This document shows, in pieces, positions 9,758 through 20,387 of a stretch of DNA of 64,000 nt. The stretch lies in assembly GCA_027486725.1 (NCBI GenBank), contig JAIXOP010000013.1, positions 1 to 64,000 on the forward strand, written 5' to 3'. Made by a program: the position numbers and the translations under genes. The notes under the pieces were generated by a model. The model saw only the letters and a list, made by a program, of their open reading frames with translations. It was not told the origin of the DNA and did no database searches. Origin of the DNA: Burkholderiales bacterium (GTDB lineage: Bacteria > Pseudomonadota > Gammaproteobacteria > Burkholderiales > Burkholderiaceae_A). Position 1 is the stretch's first letter, and every line of letters begins with the position of its first letter.

Positions 9758-10678
9758 CTAGAGCGGTGTGCAGCCAGCAAGGTCGACGGAGAGCACCACC
9801 TCGCGCAGGCATTCGATGGCCGCCACGCGGCCAAAGCTCTTGCGCCAGGCCAGCACCACCCGACGCTCGGGGGCGGGCGCTTCAAAGGGAATGATGCGCA
9901 GGCCCTCGTTGGGTGCCGAGGTCTCGACGGCCATCTTGGGCAGCACCGTGATGCCCAGGCCCGAGGCCACCATATGGCGGATGGTCTCGAGCGAACTGCC
10001 CTCGAAGGTGCGCTGGATGCCCGCGGAGTTGACGTTGAACCGGGCGGCCTCGGGGCAGACCTCCAGCACGTGGTCTCGAAAACAGTGGCCGATGCCCAGC
10101 AGCAGCATGGTCTGAGATTTCAGGTCGACCGATGGCACGCTGGCGCGGCCTGCCCACTCATGATCGGGCGGCACCGCGACCAAAAAGGGCTCGTCATAGA
10201 GGGGCAAGATGTCCAGGCCTGTGGTGTCGAACGGCTCGGCCATCACCGCCACATCGACCTCGCCCGTGCGCAGCTGCTCGATGAGTTTGTTGGTGTAGTT
10301 CTCGGAAAGAATCAGGGGCATCGAGGGCTGGGTGGCGATCAGCCGATGCACGATGCGCGGCAGCAGGTATGGGCCGATGGTGTAGATGACGCCCACCTTC
10401 AATGGGCCCACCAGGGGATCGCGGCCCTCGGCAGCAATCGACTTCATGCGGGCGGCCTCGTCGAGCACGCGCTGGGCCTGCGCGACCAGGCGCTCACCCA
10501 CTGCGGTGAGGCTCACCTCCGTGCCGCCCCGCTCAAAGATCTGTGCGCCGAGCTCGCCCTCGAGCTTCTTGATGCTCACCGAGAGCGTCGGCTGACTCAC
10601 AAAGCAGGCCTCGGCCGCGCGGCCAAAATGCCGCTCGCGGGCCACGGCGACCACATAGCGAAGTTCGGTGAGGGTCAT
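9758..10678 (-). CDS. oxyR: LysR-family regulator, OxyR-like
   Basis: N-terminal LTTR HTH; GIGHCFRDHVLEVC with two Cys nine residues apart as in OxyR C199/C208; adjacent to recG. Confidence 0.85.
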   Translation of the reverse strand: MTLTELRYVVAVARERHFGRAAEACFVSQPTLSVSIKKLEGELGAQIFERGGTEVSLTAVGERLVAQAQRVLDEAARMKSIAAEGRDPLVGPLKVGVIYTIGPYLLPRIVHRLIATQPSMPLILSENYTNKLIEQLRTGEVDVAVMAEPFDTTGLDILPLYDEPFLVAVPPDHEWAGRASVPSVDLKSQTMLLLGIGHCFRDHVLEVCPEAARFNVNSAGIQRTFEGSSLETIRHMVASGLGITVLPKMAVETSAPNEGLRIIPFEAPAPERRVVLAWRKSFGRVAAIECLREVVLSVDLAGCTPL

Positions 10679-10687
10679 GGACGGGTT

Positions 10688-12748
10688 CTATGCGCTGGTG
10701 AGAAGGTCTTCGGCACGCTGGGTCCAACGTGCCAGCAGGCACTGCACATCGGCCGCCCGGATGCCCAGGCGCTCCAGCGAGGCATCCGAAAGGATACCCC
10801 CATCCACCGAAGCCGCCTCGGCAATATTCCTGCCCCAGTCCACCGCCTGGGCCAGCAGATCGTGATCGCGCAGCAGATCGGCGAAGCGAAGCCCCGCCTC
10901 ACCGGACTGGCGCAGCCCCAGGATTTCACCCGGCCCACGGATCTCGAGGTCCTTCTGCGCCAACACAAAGCCGTCGTCGCTCTCATAGAGGGCACGCAGC
11001 CGCTCGCGCGCTGTCGCACTCAGCGGCTCATCGTAGACCAGCACGCACTGACTCTCTGCCGTTCCCCGGCCCACGCGGCCGCGCAGCTGATGGAGCTGTG
11101 CCAGGCCAAAGCGCTCCGCATGGTCCACGATCATGAGGCTGGCCTGGGGCACATCCACGCCCACCTCGATCACTGTGGTGGCGAGCAGCACCCGGGCGCG
11201 GCCCGCGGCGAAGTCCTCCATCGCCTGGGCCTTGGCCTCGGCCGAGAGTCGGCCGTGAATGACTGCGAGCTGCTCGCCCAAGGCGGGCCGCAGCCAGGCC
11301 TCGGTCTCCTCCAAGGCCCGGACCTCGCGCTCGGCATCGGGCTGCTCCTCGATGAGGGGGCAGACCCAATAGGCGCGGCCATCGCCATGATCGAGAAAGT
11401 GGCGCAGCCGCTCCAAGAGCTCGGGGCGGCGGCTCGAGGACATCAGCCGGGTGCGAATGGGGGTGCGCCCCGGGGGGCGCTCGTCGATGGAGGAGACATC
11501 GAGGTCTGCCAGAAAGGTCATGGCGAGGGTCCGCGGAATGGGGGTGGCCGACATGCCCAGAAGATGCGGCACACGCCCACGCTCTTCCTCGCGCAGCGCA
11601 ATGCGCTGGGTCACGCCGAAACGGTGCTGCTCATCGACCAGGGCCAGCCCCAGGCGGTGAAATTTCACTTCCGGCTGAATGAGGGCATGGGTGCCGACCA
11701 CCGCCTGCAGGGATCCGTCGGCGAGTGCTTCCAGCAGAGGCTGTCGAGCCTTGCCCGTCAGTCGGCCGGTCAACAACGCGATGTTCACCCCCAGCGGAGC
11801 AAGCCAGGCAGAGAGTCGGTCGGCCAGCTGCCGGGCGAGAATTTCGGTCGGGGCCATCACGGCAGCCTGGGTGCCAGAGCCCAAGGCCTGGGCCACCGCC
11901 AGGGCAGCGATGACGGTTTTGCCGCTGCCCACATCGCCCTGGATGAGGCGGTGTGCAGGGCGGGCGGCCATGAGGTCTTGCCGAACCTCAGCCCACACCC
12001 GCTGCTGCGCCGGGGTGAGGTCAAAGGGCAGGCCTGCCATCAACCGATCGGCCAGCTCGGGCTGCACCAGGGGATGGGCCCGCCGCTGATCCCGCCGCTG
12101 GCGCGCGAGCCGAAGCGCAATCTGCTGGGCAATCAGTTCGTCGAGCCGCAGGCGTGCCCAGGCGGGCTGAAGGTCTGCACCCCGGGGCGGCTGATGCAGC
12201 AGACGCAGGGCCTGCGGCAGGCTGGGCAGCCCACCCAGGGCACTGGAGGGCAGCCACTCGCCCGGCAATGCGGTGTCGAGTGCATGGGCGACCCGCCGCC
12301 GGATCAGGCTCTGGGCCACCCCTTGCTTGGTGGGATAGACGGGCAGCAGGGGCTTGTCCTCGAGGGCCTCGGCCTGCACCCAGCCCAGACGAATCTTTGG
12401 ATGGACAAACTGCACGCCACCGGGTCCGCGCCGGGCTTCTCCCAAGGCGCGAAACTCTGCACCCACCGGCAGGGTCTTGCGCTGCGCTTCACTGAAGTAA
12501 AAGAAACGGATCTGGGCCATGTGCTGGCCCTCGGGGTCCTCGGCCTCCAGCCGCCACATCCGGCGAGGCCGAAACACCACCTCGCTGCGCAGAACCCGCA
12601 GCGGCACCTGCACGGTCTGTCCATCGACCACCTCACCCAGGGCGTGCAGGGTCGACTCGTCCTCATAGCGCAGGGGCAGGTGCAGCAGAACCTCGTGCGG
12701 GTGCCGAAGGCCCAGGGCCTCCAGGCCGGTGCCTGCCGCTGGCGCCAC
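10688..12748 (-). CDS. recG: ATP-dependent DNA helicase RecG
   Basis: 686 aa; RLIQGDVGSGKTVIAALA, VGTHALIQ, DEQHRFGV, MSATPIPRTLAM. Confidence 0.95.
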   Translation of the reverse strand: MAPAAGTGLEALGLRHPHEVLLHLPLRYEDESTLHALGEVVDGQTVQVPLRVLRSEVVFRPRRMWRLEAEDPEGQHMAQIRFFYFSEAQRKTLPVGAEFRALGEARRGPGGVQFVHPKIRLGWVQAEALEDKPLLPVYPTKQGVAQSLIRRRVAHALDTALPGEWLPSSALGGLPSLPQALRLLHQPPRGADLQPAWARLRLDELIAQQIALRLARQRRDQRRAHPLVQPELADRLMAGLPFDLTPAQQRVWAEVRQDLMAARPAHRLIQGDVGSGKTVIAALAVAQALGSGTQAAVMAPTEILARQLADRLSAWLAPLGVNIALLTGRLTGKARQPLLEALADGSLQAVVGTHALIQPEVKFHRLGLALVDEQHRFGVTQRIALREEERGRVPHLLGMSATPIPRTLAMTFLADLDVSSIDERPPGRTPIRTRLMSSSRRPELLERLRHFLDHGDGRAYWVCPLIEEQPDAEREVRALEETEAWLRPALGEQLAVIHGRLSAEAKAQAMEDFAAGRARVLLATTVIEVGVDVPQASLMIVDHAERFGLAQLHQLRGRVGRGTAESQCVLVYDEPLSATARERLRALYESDDGFVLAQKDLEIRGPGEILGLRQSGEAGLRFADLLRDHDLLAQAVDWGRNIAEAASVDGGILSDASLERLGIRAADVQCLLARWTQRAEDLLTSA

Positions 12749-13143
12749 TAAATCACCATCACGGCCTCGGCCTCGAAGGCAGCACCTCGGGGCAGGCTGG
12801 CCACGCCCACCGCCGCACGGGCTGGGTACGGCTCGGTGAAGAGCTCGGCCATGACCTCGTTGACCTTGGCGAAGTGGGCCAGGTCGGTGAGAAAGAGATT
12901 GAGTTTGACGATGTGGTTGAGGCTTCCCCCCGCGGCCTCCGCCACGGCCTTCAGGTTGGCGAAGGCCTGGCGGATCTGCAGCTCCACCCCGGCGGGGGTG
13001 TTGTCGCCCACCATGGTCATGGTGGCGGGGTCCAGAGGAATCTGGCCCGAGAGCCAGACGGTGTTGCCCACGGCGACGGCCTGCGAATAACTGCCGATGG
13101 CCGCGGGTGCGTGGGGGGTGTGGATGATGCTGCGTTGGGTCAT
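12748..13143 (-). CDS. RidA family (YjgF/YER057c) protein
   Basis: [39 protein letters not shown]; start placed inside ORF to 13263. Confidence 0.9.
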   Translation of the reverse strand: MTQRSIIHTPHAPAAIGSYSQAVAVGNTVWLSGQIPLDPATMTMVGDNTPAGVELQIRQAFANLKAVAEAAGGSLNHIVKLNLFLTDLAHFAKVNEVMAELFTEPYPARAAVGVASLPRGAAFEAEAVMVI

Positions 13144-13147
13144 GGAA

Positions 13148-13846
13148 TCACCAGGGAATGGATGTGTTGGTATGGTCTCGGAATTGTGCCCGTCCTGTGG
13201 GCTCTGCCGCATCGAGGACCGCCAGGAGTCGGCGCGCACTCTCCTCGGGCGTGAGGGTCTCATGGCCGGCCGAGAATGCGGCCGACAACCGGGTGGCCAC
13301 CGTGCCGGGCTGCAGGGCCATCAACACCGCCTGCGGTCGAGTTCGTGCCATCTCAATGGCCGCACTCTGAAGCAGCTGGTTGCCTGCGGCCTTGGATGCG
13401 CGATAGCCATACCAGCCACCGCTGTGGTTGTCTTCGATGGAGCCCACCCGCGCCGACAGGACGCCCACGAGGCTGCGCTGGTTTCGGGGCAGCAGTGGCA
13501 GGAAGTGCTTCAAGACCAGGGCACGGCCGATGGCATTGACTTGGAAGCTGCGCGCCAAGGCCGTGGGGTCGAGGGCGTCGAGCCGCTTCTCGGGGCCGCG
13601 CCCATCGATCGTGAGCGCACCCGTGGCGTCGAGCAACAGATCCAGGCCCGGGGCGCTGCCCAGCCAGTCTTTGGCCTGGGCGGCACAGGCCACGATGCTG
13701 GCCTCGTCTTCGAGTTGAAGCTGGGGGCGTGCAAACCCAAGGACTCGGCCACTGGACTGTTGCTCAAGCTCGCGCACCAGGGCGGCACCAATGCCCCCGG
13801 TGGCGCCGAGAACCACAGCATGGAAATTAGGCGGCAAGCTCCTCAC
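13148..13846 (-). CDS. SDR family oxidoreductase
   Basis: [27 protein letters not shown] catalytic YxxxK. Confidence 0.85.
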   Translation of the reverse strand: MRSLPPNFHAVVLGATGGIGAALVRELEQQSSGRVLGFARPQLQLEDEASIVACAAQAKDWLGSAPGLDLLLDATGALTIDGRGPEKRLDALDPTALARSFQVNAIGRALVLKHFLPLLPRNQRSLVGVLSARVGSIEDNHSGGWYGYRASKAAGNQLLQSAAIEMARTRPQAVLMALQPGTVATRLSAAFSAGHETLTPEESARRLLAVLDAAEPTGRAQFRDHTNTSIPW

Positions 13847-15506
13847 GATGGCCGCATTCTGCCTTGGCCTTCATGATCTGGGCTGCACGCTCACCGATCA
13901 CCACGCAGATGGCATTGGTATTGCCCGTGGAGATGGTGGGCATGATCGACGCATCGACCACCCTCAGGCCCTCGAGCCCATGGACCCGGAGCGACGCGTC
14001 GACCACCGCCATGGGGTCCGAGGCCGGACCCATCTTGCAGGTGCCCACCGGGTGGTACTCGGTGTCGGAGTTGTCGCGAATGAAGGACTCCAATGAGGCA
14101 TCCGAGGACGGATCCAAGGGATAGAGCAGCCGATCCCTGTAGGCATCGAAGGGGGCCGACTCCATGATCTCGTAGCCCTTGCGCAGCGCTGTCTTGAGTC
14201 TTGCCATGTCGGCCGGCTTGTCGAGATATCGGAAGTCGATCTCGGGATCGGCCTTGGGATCGATGCTCGCCAGCCGAACGGTGCCCCGACTCTCCGGATG
14301 CATGAGGGTCACGTGCAGGGTGTAGCCATGACCCCAATGGGGCTTGCGCAAGTGATCGTCGACCATGCCGATGCACATGGCCAGCTGAATGTTGGGGTGC
14401 TCGTTCCGGCCCTCGGTGTGAAAGAAGGCCTGACTCTCCGACACATTGCTCGTCACGCGGCCCTTTCGCGAGAAGAACCAGCGGATGACATCCACGCCGT
14501 TGTCCCAGAATCCCCGAAGAGAGAAGCCCACCGCCGCGTCCTTGCGGTCGGAGTAATAGATCAACACCGTGGAGAGGTGGTCTTGCAGGTTCTCGCCCAC
14601 ACCGGGGAGCTCGTGGACCATGGGAATGCCGTGGCGATCCAACTCGGCCTTGGGGCCCACGCCCGAGCGCAGCAATACGGCCGGCGATCCAAAGGCGCCG
14701 GCGCAGAGCACCACCTCCCGGCGCGCCCGCACGATGCGGCGCATGCCCGCCTGCTCAAACTCGACGCCCACCGCGCGCTTTCCCTCAAACAGAACCCGAT
14801 GCACGAGGCAGCCGGTCTCGATGCGCAGATTGGGGCGGTGCAGATTGGGTTCGAGGTAGGCGCGAGAAGCGCTGAAGCGTTCGCCATGGAGCGTGGTGGT
14901 CTGGCTGCTGCCCACGCCGAACTGCTGTGCCCCGTTGTAGTCGGGGTTGCGGGGGATGCCTTGGAGTGCGCAGGCCTCGTGGAAGGCCTCGTTCATGGAA
15001 CTGGGGCTTGGGAGGTAGCTCACCTGCAGGGGGCCATGGACCCCGCGCAGATTGGTCTCACCCACACAGTGGTTGGTCTCGCTGGCCTTGAACAGGGGCG
15101 CGAGGGACTTCCAGCCCCAGCCCGGGTTGCCCATGGCCTCCCAGCGATCGTAGTCGGCAGGGTTGCCGCGCGTGTAGACCATGGCGTTGACCGCGGAGCT
15201 GCCACCCAATCCTTTGCCGCGCGGCTGGTATCCGCGCCGTCCCCGGAATCCGAGCTGGGGAACGGTCTCGTAGGCCCAGTTGCGCAGCTTGAAGACGCTG
15301 GCCAGGGCAATGCTGAGCAGCGGAATGTGGGTGAGCTTGTCGGCATTCTTGCCACCGGCCTCGAGCACCATCACCTGACAGGAGGAATCCTCCGACAGAC
15401 GGGCTGCCAACGCCGAGCCAGAGGATCCACCACCGACGATGAGGACGTCGACGGTGGTGGCCGAGGCCACCGCAGAGAGTTTCGCCTGGGTCATTTGGTC
15501 AGCCAA
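13827..15506 (-). CDS. GMC family oxidoreductase (choline/alcohol dehydrogenase-like)
   Basis: DVLIVGGGSSGSALAARLSE, RGKGLGGSSAVNAMVYTRGN, C-terminal GNTNAICVVIGERAA. Confidence 0.92.
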   Translation of the reverse strand: MADQMTQAKLSAVASATTVDVLIVGGGSSGSALAARLSEDSSCQVMVLEAGGKNADKLTHIPLLSIALASVFKLRNWAYETVPQLGFRGRRGYQPRGKGLGGSSAVNAMVYTRGNPADYDRWEAMGNPGWGWKSLAPLFKASETNHCVGETNLRGVHGPLQVSYLPSPSSMNEAFHEACALQGIPRNPDYNGAQQFGVGSSQTTTLHGERFSASRAYLEPNLHRPNLRIETGCLVHRVLFEGKRAVGVEFEQAGMRRIVRARREVVLCAGAFGSPAVLLRSGVGPKAELDRHGIPMVHELPGVGENLQDHLSTVLIYYSDRKDAAVGFSLRGFWDNGVDVIRWFFSRKGRVTSNVSESQAFFHTEGRNEHPNIQLAMCIGMVDDHLRKPHWGHGYTLHVTLMHPESRGTVRLASIDPKADPEIDFRYLDKPADMARLKTALRKGYEIMESAPFDAYRDRLLYPLDPSSDASLESFIRDNSDTEYHPVGTCKMGPASDPMAVVDASLRVHGLEGLRVVDASIMPTISTGNTNAICVVIGERAAQIMKAKAECGHREELAA

Positions 15507-16921
15507 TCGAGGTATTTGGTTGCGAAGGTTTTGTAGGGGGGGTACATCAGGCTCGCAGCGCTGAAGCGGGCCTGGTGGAAGATTGGCCGCAGCTTGGAGA
15601 AGGTGATGAAGCCCTCGCGGCCATGGTAGTGGCCCATGCCGGACTCACCGACCCCACCGAAGGGCATGTCGTGTTGGGCGACATGGAAGAGCGCATCGTT
15701 CACGCTCACCCCACCCGACATCACGTGATCGATCAGCATGCGGGTGGTGCGCTGGTCGTAGCTGAAGGGGTAGAAGGCCAGCGGACGGTCGCCGGCATTG
15801 ATCTCATCGACCACGGCCGTGAGGCTGTCGTAGGGGATGAGCGGCAGCACGGGACCAAAGATTTCCCGGCAGCGCAGCTCGGTGCTGGGCGGTGCATTGA
15901 GCACGATGTGGGGGGCAATCTTGCGGGTGGCGGCATCCCAGCGCGGCCCATCGAGCAGCGGCACGAGGGTTGCGCCCTTGGCCTCGGCGGCCTCCATGGC
16001 CTGGGTGATGCGGGCAAAGGACTTGTCGTCGATGATGCTGGTGAGGTCGGGGCTTGCCAGGCTGCCGAAGCGCGCCTTGACCACGCGCCGTGCCTCATCG
16101 ACAAATGCCTGGACCTTGGCCCGCGGCACATAGGTGTAGTCCACGGTGGTGCAGATCTGGCCACCATTGAAGCACTTCACAAACATGATGCGCTCGACAG
16201 CCTTGGCGAGCGGGAAGTCGTCGCAGACCACGGCCGGCGATTTGCCGCCGAGTTCCAGGGTCACGGGCACCAGGTTGGCAGCGGCCGAGGCCATCACCGC
16301 GCGGCCAGTCTGGCCCGATCCGGTGAATAGCAGGTGGTCGAACTTGAGCTGCGAGAAGGCAACCCCCACGCCACCCGTCTCCTCGAAGAAGACGAGCTTC
16401 TCGGGTGGGAAGTATTGGCCGATGCGCGACTGAATGAGGCGGGTGAGGTGGCGGGAGTTCTCGCTCATCTTCACCATGGCGCGGTTGCCCGCAGCAAAGA
16501 CGCTCACCAGGGCGCCAAAGCTCAGATTGATCGGGAAGTTCCACGGAACAATCGCGCCGACCACGCCCAGGGGCTGAGGAACCACGGTGTTGGAGGCGCC
16601 CAGAAAATTCATGGGATCCACATGCCGCTGCTGCGGCCGCATCCAACGGCGCACCTTGGATTTTGCGTCCTTGGCCATATCGATGACGGAGAAGATTTCC
16701 GCAAAGAGCGTCTCGTGCTTCGACCGATGGCCGTAGTCCTGGGAGATGGCCGCAGCGATGTCGTCGCGGTTGTCCTTCAGGAAACGGATGATCTGCTCCA
16801 GGTCCTTCTTGCGTTGGGCAGCGCTGGGCACGGGATCGGCGTGGTAGGCCCGGCGCTGAAGTTCTAGGGCCTGAACAAGGCTCTCGGGAATGGTGACGGC
16901 GGCGGGAGGCGAAGCAAGCAT
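15491..16921 (-). CDS. Aldehyde dehydrogenase, coniferyl-aldehyde dehydrogenase type
   Basis: VVGAIVPWNFPINLSFGAL, VTLELGGKSPAVVCDD, NGGQICTTVDYTYVP. Confidence 0.9.
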   Translation of the reverse strand: MLASPPAAVTIPESLVQALELQRRAYHADPVPSAAQRKKDLEQIIRFLKDNRDDIAAAISQDYGHRSKHETLFAEIFSVIDMAKDAKSKVRRWMRPQQRHVDPMNFLGASNTVVPQPLGVVGAIVPWNFPINLSFGALVSVFAAGNRAMVKMSENSRHLTRLIQSRIGQYFPPEKLVFFEETGGVGVAFSQLKFDHLLFTGSGQTGRAVMASAAANLVPVTLELGGKSPAVVCDDFPLAKAVERIMFVKCFNGGQICTTVDYTYVPRAKVQAFVDEARRVVKARFGSLASPDLTSIIDDKSFARITQAMEAAEAKGATLVPLLDGPRWDAATRKIAPHIVLNAPPSTELRCREIFGPVLPLIPYDSLTAVVDEINAGDRPLAFYPFSYDQRTTRMLIDHVMSGGVSVNDALFHVAQHDMPFGGVGESGMGHYHGREGFITFSKLRPIFHQARFSAASLMYPPYKTFATKYLDWLTK

Positions 16922-17066
16922 GGACAACTCCAAGGGGAAAAAGGATTTCAAACGGAAGTTTGAGCGCTGGATTCGGGACAAGCCATAGGTGGAAGTGGCA
17001 GGTTTTCGTCTTAAAGTGACATTTTTGGCGATCCATCACTCAGACAAGCTGCCCACACCCCGCCCC

Positions 17067-18119
17067 ATGAGAAAGCCCCCCGCCCCCACGGAGCCGCTGC
17101 GCTACTGGCTGGAACCCTGCGTCCATCCCCTGTATCTGCGGCGACTCGCCGCCGAACTCAAGGCCCAGGGGCTCGGAATCTCCGAGTTTCTCGAGGGCAC
17201 CGGAGTTCGGCCGGTGCGCCTGCAACACACGCATCGCTTCCTGACCCTGGCCGAGACCCGGGCGCTGGTGCTTCGGGCCCAGGCCCTGCTGCCCCACCCC
17301 GCCCTGGGGCTTCACCTCGGGCTGCAGACCGAGACGAGCCTGCACGGTGCGCTGGGCGTGGCAGTCACGAATGCTGCCACCGTGTCCATGGCACTCGATG
17401 TTCTGGAGCGCTTTGGCTCGATGCGCCAGCGGCTTGTGACACTGGTGGTCGAGCAGTGGGCGGAGGATCGGCGGGTTAGCCTTCACTTCCAGGAGCGCAT
17501 GCCCCTGGGCGACATGCGCGTCTACCTCTTGAGCAACATCGCCGGTTCGGTGCAGCACTTGCTGACCTCGGCCCTGGGCCATCCCCTGCCCTCGGCCTGC
17601 CGCATCGATTGGCCTTTTCCCGAGCCCGAGGGTGAGGCCGGTGCCCTTTATCGGGAGGTCTTTCCCAATGCCCAGTGGAATGCCGAAGAGCTGACCATGC
17701 ACTTCCCGATGGATCTGCTGGCCGAGCCGCTGCTGGCCAGCGACCTGCGCATGCATGGCCGGGCCATTGTGGAGTGCCGCCACGAGACGCGCTTTGTGGA
17801 GATGGGGTCGGCAGAGATCCGGCTGCGCGCCCGTCTGGCCGAGAGCCAGGGCGGCTTCCCCCAGCTCAAAGAAATTGCTGCCGAGTGGGATGTCTCATCG
17901 CGCACGCTCATTCGCTGGCTGGCCGACGAGGACACGAGCTTTCAGCGGGTTCTGGATGAGACCCGGGCCGAGATGGCCTGCCTGCTGCTGAACCAGACCC
18001 GGCAGACGATCGGCGAGATCGCCGAGGCGCTGGGCTTTGCGGATTCCTCCAACTTCAGCCGCACCTTTCGCCGATGGCAGGGCATCAGCCCCCGGGAATA
18101 CCGCCAGCAGAAGTACTAG
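17067..18119 (+). CDS. AraC-family transcriptional regulator (arabinose-binding-domain-like N-terminus)
   Basis: C-terminal IGEIAEALGFADSSNFSRTFRRWQGISPREYRQQ; start within ORF 16989..18119. Confidence 0.9.
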   Translation: MRKPPAPTEPLRYWLEPCVHPLYLRRLAAELKAQGLGISEFLEGTGVRPVRLQHTHRFLTLAETRALVLRAQALLPHPALGLHLGLQTETSLHGALGVAVTNAATVSMALDVLERFGSMRQRLVTLVVEQWAEDRRVSLHFQERMPLGDMRVYLLSNIAGSVQHLLTSALGHPLPSACRIDWPFPEPEGEAGALYREVFPNAQWNAEELTMHFPMDLLAEPLLASDLRMHGRAIVECRHETRFVEMGSAEIRLRARLAESQGGFPQLKEIAAEWDVSSRTLIRWLADEDTSFQRVLDETRAEMACLLLNQTRQTIGEIAEALGFADSSNFSRTFRRWQGISPREYRQQKY

Positions 18120-19669
18120 CGGGCCGGACACTGGGGCAGGGGCGAGTTCCCCGCCTCCACCCAGATGGGCGCCGAGACCGCCACGATCGGGCTGCCCTCG
18201 CGGGAACGATCGCGGACCCGAACGAAGAACCAGTCGCGCTGGCCTCGGACCGAGATCTTCGACTTCAGCGTCGAGCGGGATCCGCCCACTGCCTCCGCAT
18301 TGCTGCTCAGCGGGGTATAGAGATCTGCATTGTTGGCCTGAGAGCTCAGGATTTCGATCAAGGCCTTGTCGGGAGACAGCGCTTGGCCCTCGGTTCCTGG
18401 CCGGGCACCCAGCACCACCGCCAGCTCCGCAGCAGACCCCTCCGGCAGCCGAAGACGCGAGCCCATCGGAAGGGGTGATGCGCTTCCCGCCGGCAGGATG
18501 TTGAAGTCCAGGCGGATGTTGTTGAAGTTCTGGGCCACCGCATAGAAGCGGCGCGCGAGCATGGCTTGGCGAAGATCCTCGCGGGCGATCGTGGGCGCAA
18601 CGATCACGGTTTTGGGCAGGCTGGCTGCTCCCCAGTCGGTGCCGTGGTGATCCTCGGAGCCGGCAGCAGCCAGGAACCAGCCCTTGTCGAGTGCGTGGGC
18701 CATCCAGCTCTGCTTGGGGCCCCGCAGGTCGTATTCCTCGCCCTTGCCAAAGACCTCCACACCCACGGTGCGGAAGTCCGCCAGAGGCTCGTAGGCAAAG
18801 TCGTTGTACGCGTAGGCCCTGTCCTGGGCGCCAAAGTTTTGGGCGAATCCTTGGAAGAGGTCCTCGCGGCCTGGATGGTTGAAGACGATGAGGCCATCGC
18901 CTCCGCCGCCTTTGGCTGCCGGGGCAAGGAACCATTGCCAGAATCCCTCCATGCTCAGCAAGTAGCCAGGCCCCAGCTTGGCGTTGATGTAGTTGCTCGA
19001 GAACAGCACATTGATGTGGCCAAACCGATCCGAGGTCCACTCAAAGCCACGGGTCGCCGTGAATCCGGGCTGAGTGCCATTGGCGGGCCGGGTGGCGGCA
19101 TCGGCCTGGGCTGCCATGGCCGCCCACTTCATGAAGTTGTTCTGGGGCTCGGCCACATCAGACAGAAAGCACTGCTGCGGCGCTGTGAGGCAGGTCTCTG
19201 GGCTGTCGGCCAGACCAACACCAAAGGGCAGTTGAAAGGTGTCGGAGTGATCGGTGATGAAGGCGAAGTCAAAGCCGCGATCGGCGACCTGACGAAAAAC
19301 ATCCCGGGGCGCCGTGTTGAGAGTGCCGTCCGAATAGGCCGTGTGCTCATGCAATGAGCCCGTGAAGTGCTTCAGGCCGGAAGGATCCACTGGGGCGGGA
19401 GCGCAGGATCCGGCCGAATCCGTGAAGGCCGTGATGCCCAGACGGCCCAGGATTCGATTCAGGCTCGGCATGCTCGGGGCTCCCGCAGCCACCACCGGGG
19501 GCGTTGGCGCTGCTACGGGGGGCGTGGTCTCGGGGGTCGTTGCGACCGGGGGTGTCGCTGGGGCTTGCGCTGTTTCGTCGGTGCCGCAGGCGGCCAGGCC
19601 CAACACGCCCAGGGTGATGAGCGCAACTCGGAGGGAACGATGAGGATTCGAGCGACGGGCCTGACGCAT
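18116..19669 (-). CDS. DUF3604-like putative lipoprotein (PHP-type metal-dependent hydrolase fold)
   Basis: LGLAACG lipobox-like; HFTGSLHEHTAYSDGTL, FAFITDHSDTFQ; start moved from 19684 because that start lies in a terminator. Confidence 0.75.
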   Translation of the reverse strand: MRQARRSNPHRSLRVALITLGVLGLAACGTDETAQAPATPPVATTPETTPPVAAPTPPVVAAGAPSMPSLNRILGRLGITAFTDSAGSCAPAPVDPSGLKHFTGSLHEHTAYSDGTLNTAPRDVFRQVADRGFDFAFITDHSDTFQLPFGVGLADSPETCLTAPQQCFLSDVAEPQNNFMKWAAMAAQADAATRPANGTQPGFTATRGFEWTSDRFGHINVLFSSNYINAKLGPGYLLSMEGFWQWFLAPAAKGGGGDGLIVFNHPGREDLFQGFAQNFGAQDRAYAYNDFAYEPLADFRTVGVEVFGKGEEYDLRGPKQSWMAHALDKGWFLAAAGSEDHHGTDWGAASLPKTVIVAPTIAREDLRQAMLARRFYAVAQNFNNIRLDFNILPAGSASPLPMGSRLRLPEGSAAELAVVLGARPGTEGQALSPDKALIEILSSQANNADLYTPLSSNAEAVGGSRSTLKSKISVRGQRDWFFVRVRDRSREGSPIVAVSAPIWVEAGNSPLPQCPAR

Positions 19670-19681
19670 GCGGTGGAGCTC

Positions 19682-19715
19682 CAAAAAAAGAGTGCCTCGA
19701 CAACTTCCGAGGCAC
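19682..19715 (-). terminator. Rho-independent terminator for the glutathione peroxidase gene
   Basis: GTGCCTCG (8 nt loop) CGAGGCAC followed on the minus strand by TCTTTTTTT. Confidence 0.85.
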
Positions 19716-19753
19716 GAACTCTACAAGTTTGGAACTTCCGCGTTACAGCGGTG

Positions 19754-20287
19754 TTACTGGACGCTGGGGTCGGCGCTCGCGGCCTCTAGGCTGGCGAACA
19801 GCTTCAGCAAATGACGCCGGATGATGCCGCCCCCCTCGATCGGGCCGAAGCGCCGCAGCACCTCGCCACTGGGGTGAATCAGGAATTTGGTGAAGTTCCA
19901 CTTGATGCGCTGGGAACCCAGGCTGCCGCGCTTTTCTGCCTTGAGGAACGTGTAGAGCGGGTGGGCTTCGGGGCCATTGACCATCGTCTTCTCAAAGACC
20001 GGAAAGGTCACGCCATAGTTGCGTTGGCAGAACTCGCCAATCTCTGCCGCAGAACCGGGCTCCTGCTTGCCAAACTGATTGCAGGGGAAGGCCAGGATCT
20101 CGAGCCCCTTGGGCTTGAACTCATCGTAGAGGGCCTGAAGATCGGCGTACTGCGGAGTAAAGCCGCACTTGCTGGCCACATTCACCACCAGCAGCACCTT
20201 GCCGGCGTAATCCTGCAGGCGCGCTGGGCTTCCATCGAGCCGGGTGAGCGGGATGTTGGGTAGCTGGGTTCGTGGGCTGTCGGTCAT
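19754..20287 (-). CDS. Glutathione peroxidase (Cys type)
   Basis: [50 protein letters not shown]. Confidence 0.95.
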   Translation of the reverse strand: MTDSPRTQLPNIPLTRLDGSPARLQDYAGKVLLVVNVASKCGFTPQYADLQALYDEFKPKGLEILAFPCNQFGKQEPGSAAEIGEFCQRNYGVTFPVFEKTMVNGPEAHPLYTFLKAEKRGSLGSQRIKWNFTKFLIHPSGEVLRRFGPIEGGGIIRRHLLKLFASLEAASADPSVQ

Positions 20288-20387
20288 GGGGCTGCTCTCC
20301 GAATGGGTCGTTCCAGGGTCATTCCAAGACTGGAAGTCTGGAAGGTATCACTGCACTGTGGCAGGCGCTGTATGAGACGCTTATTCC

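Noticed and set aside
9695-12751. 1018-aa plus-strand ORF opposite oxyR and recG
   Set aside because: Spans two genuine minus-strand genes; GC-driven stop-free antisense frame.
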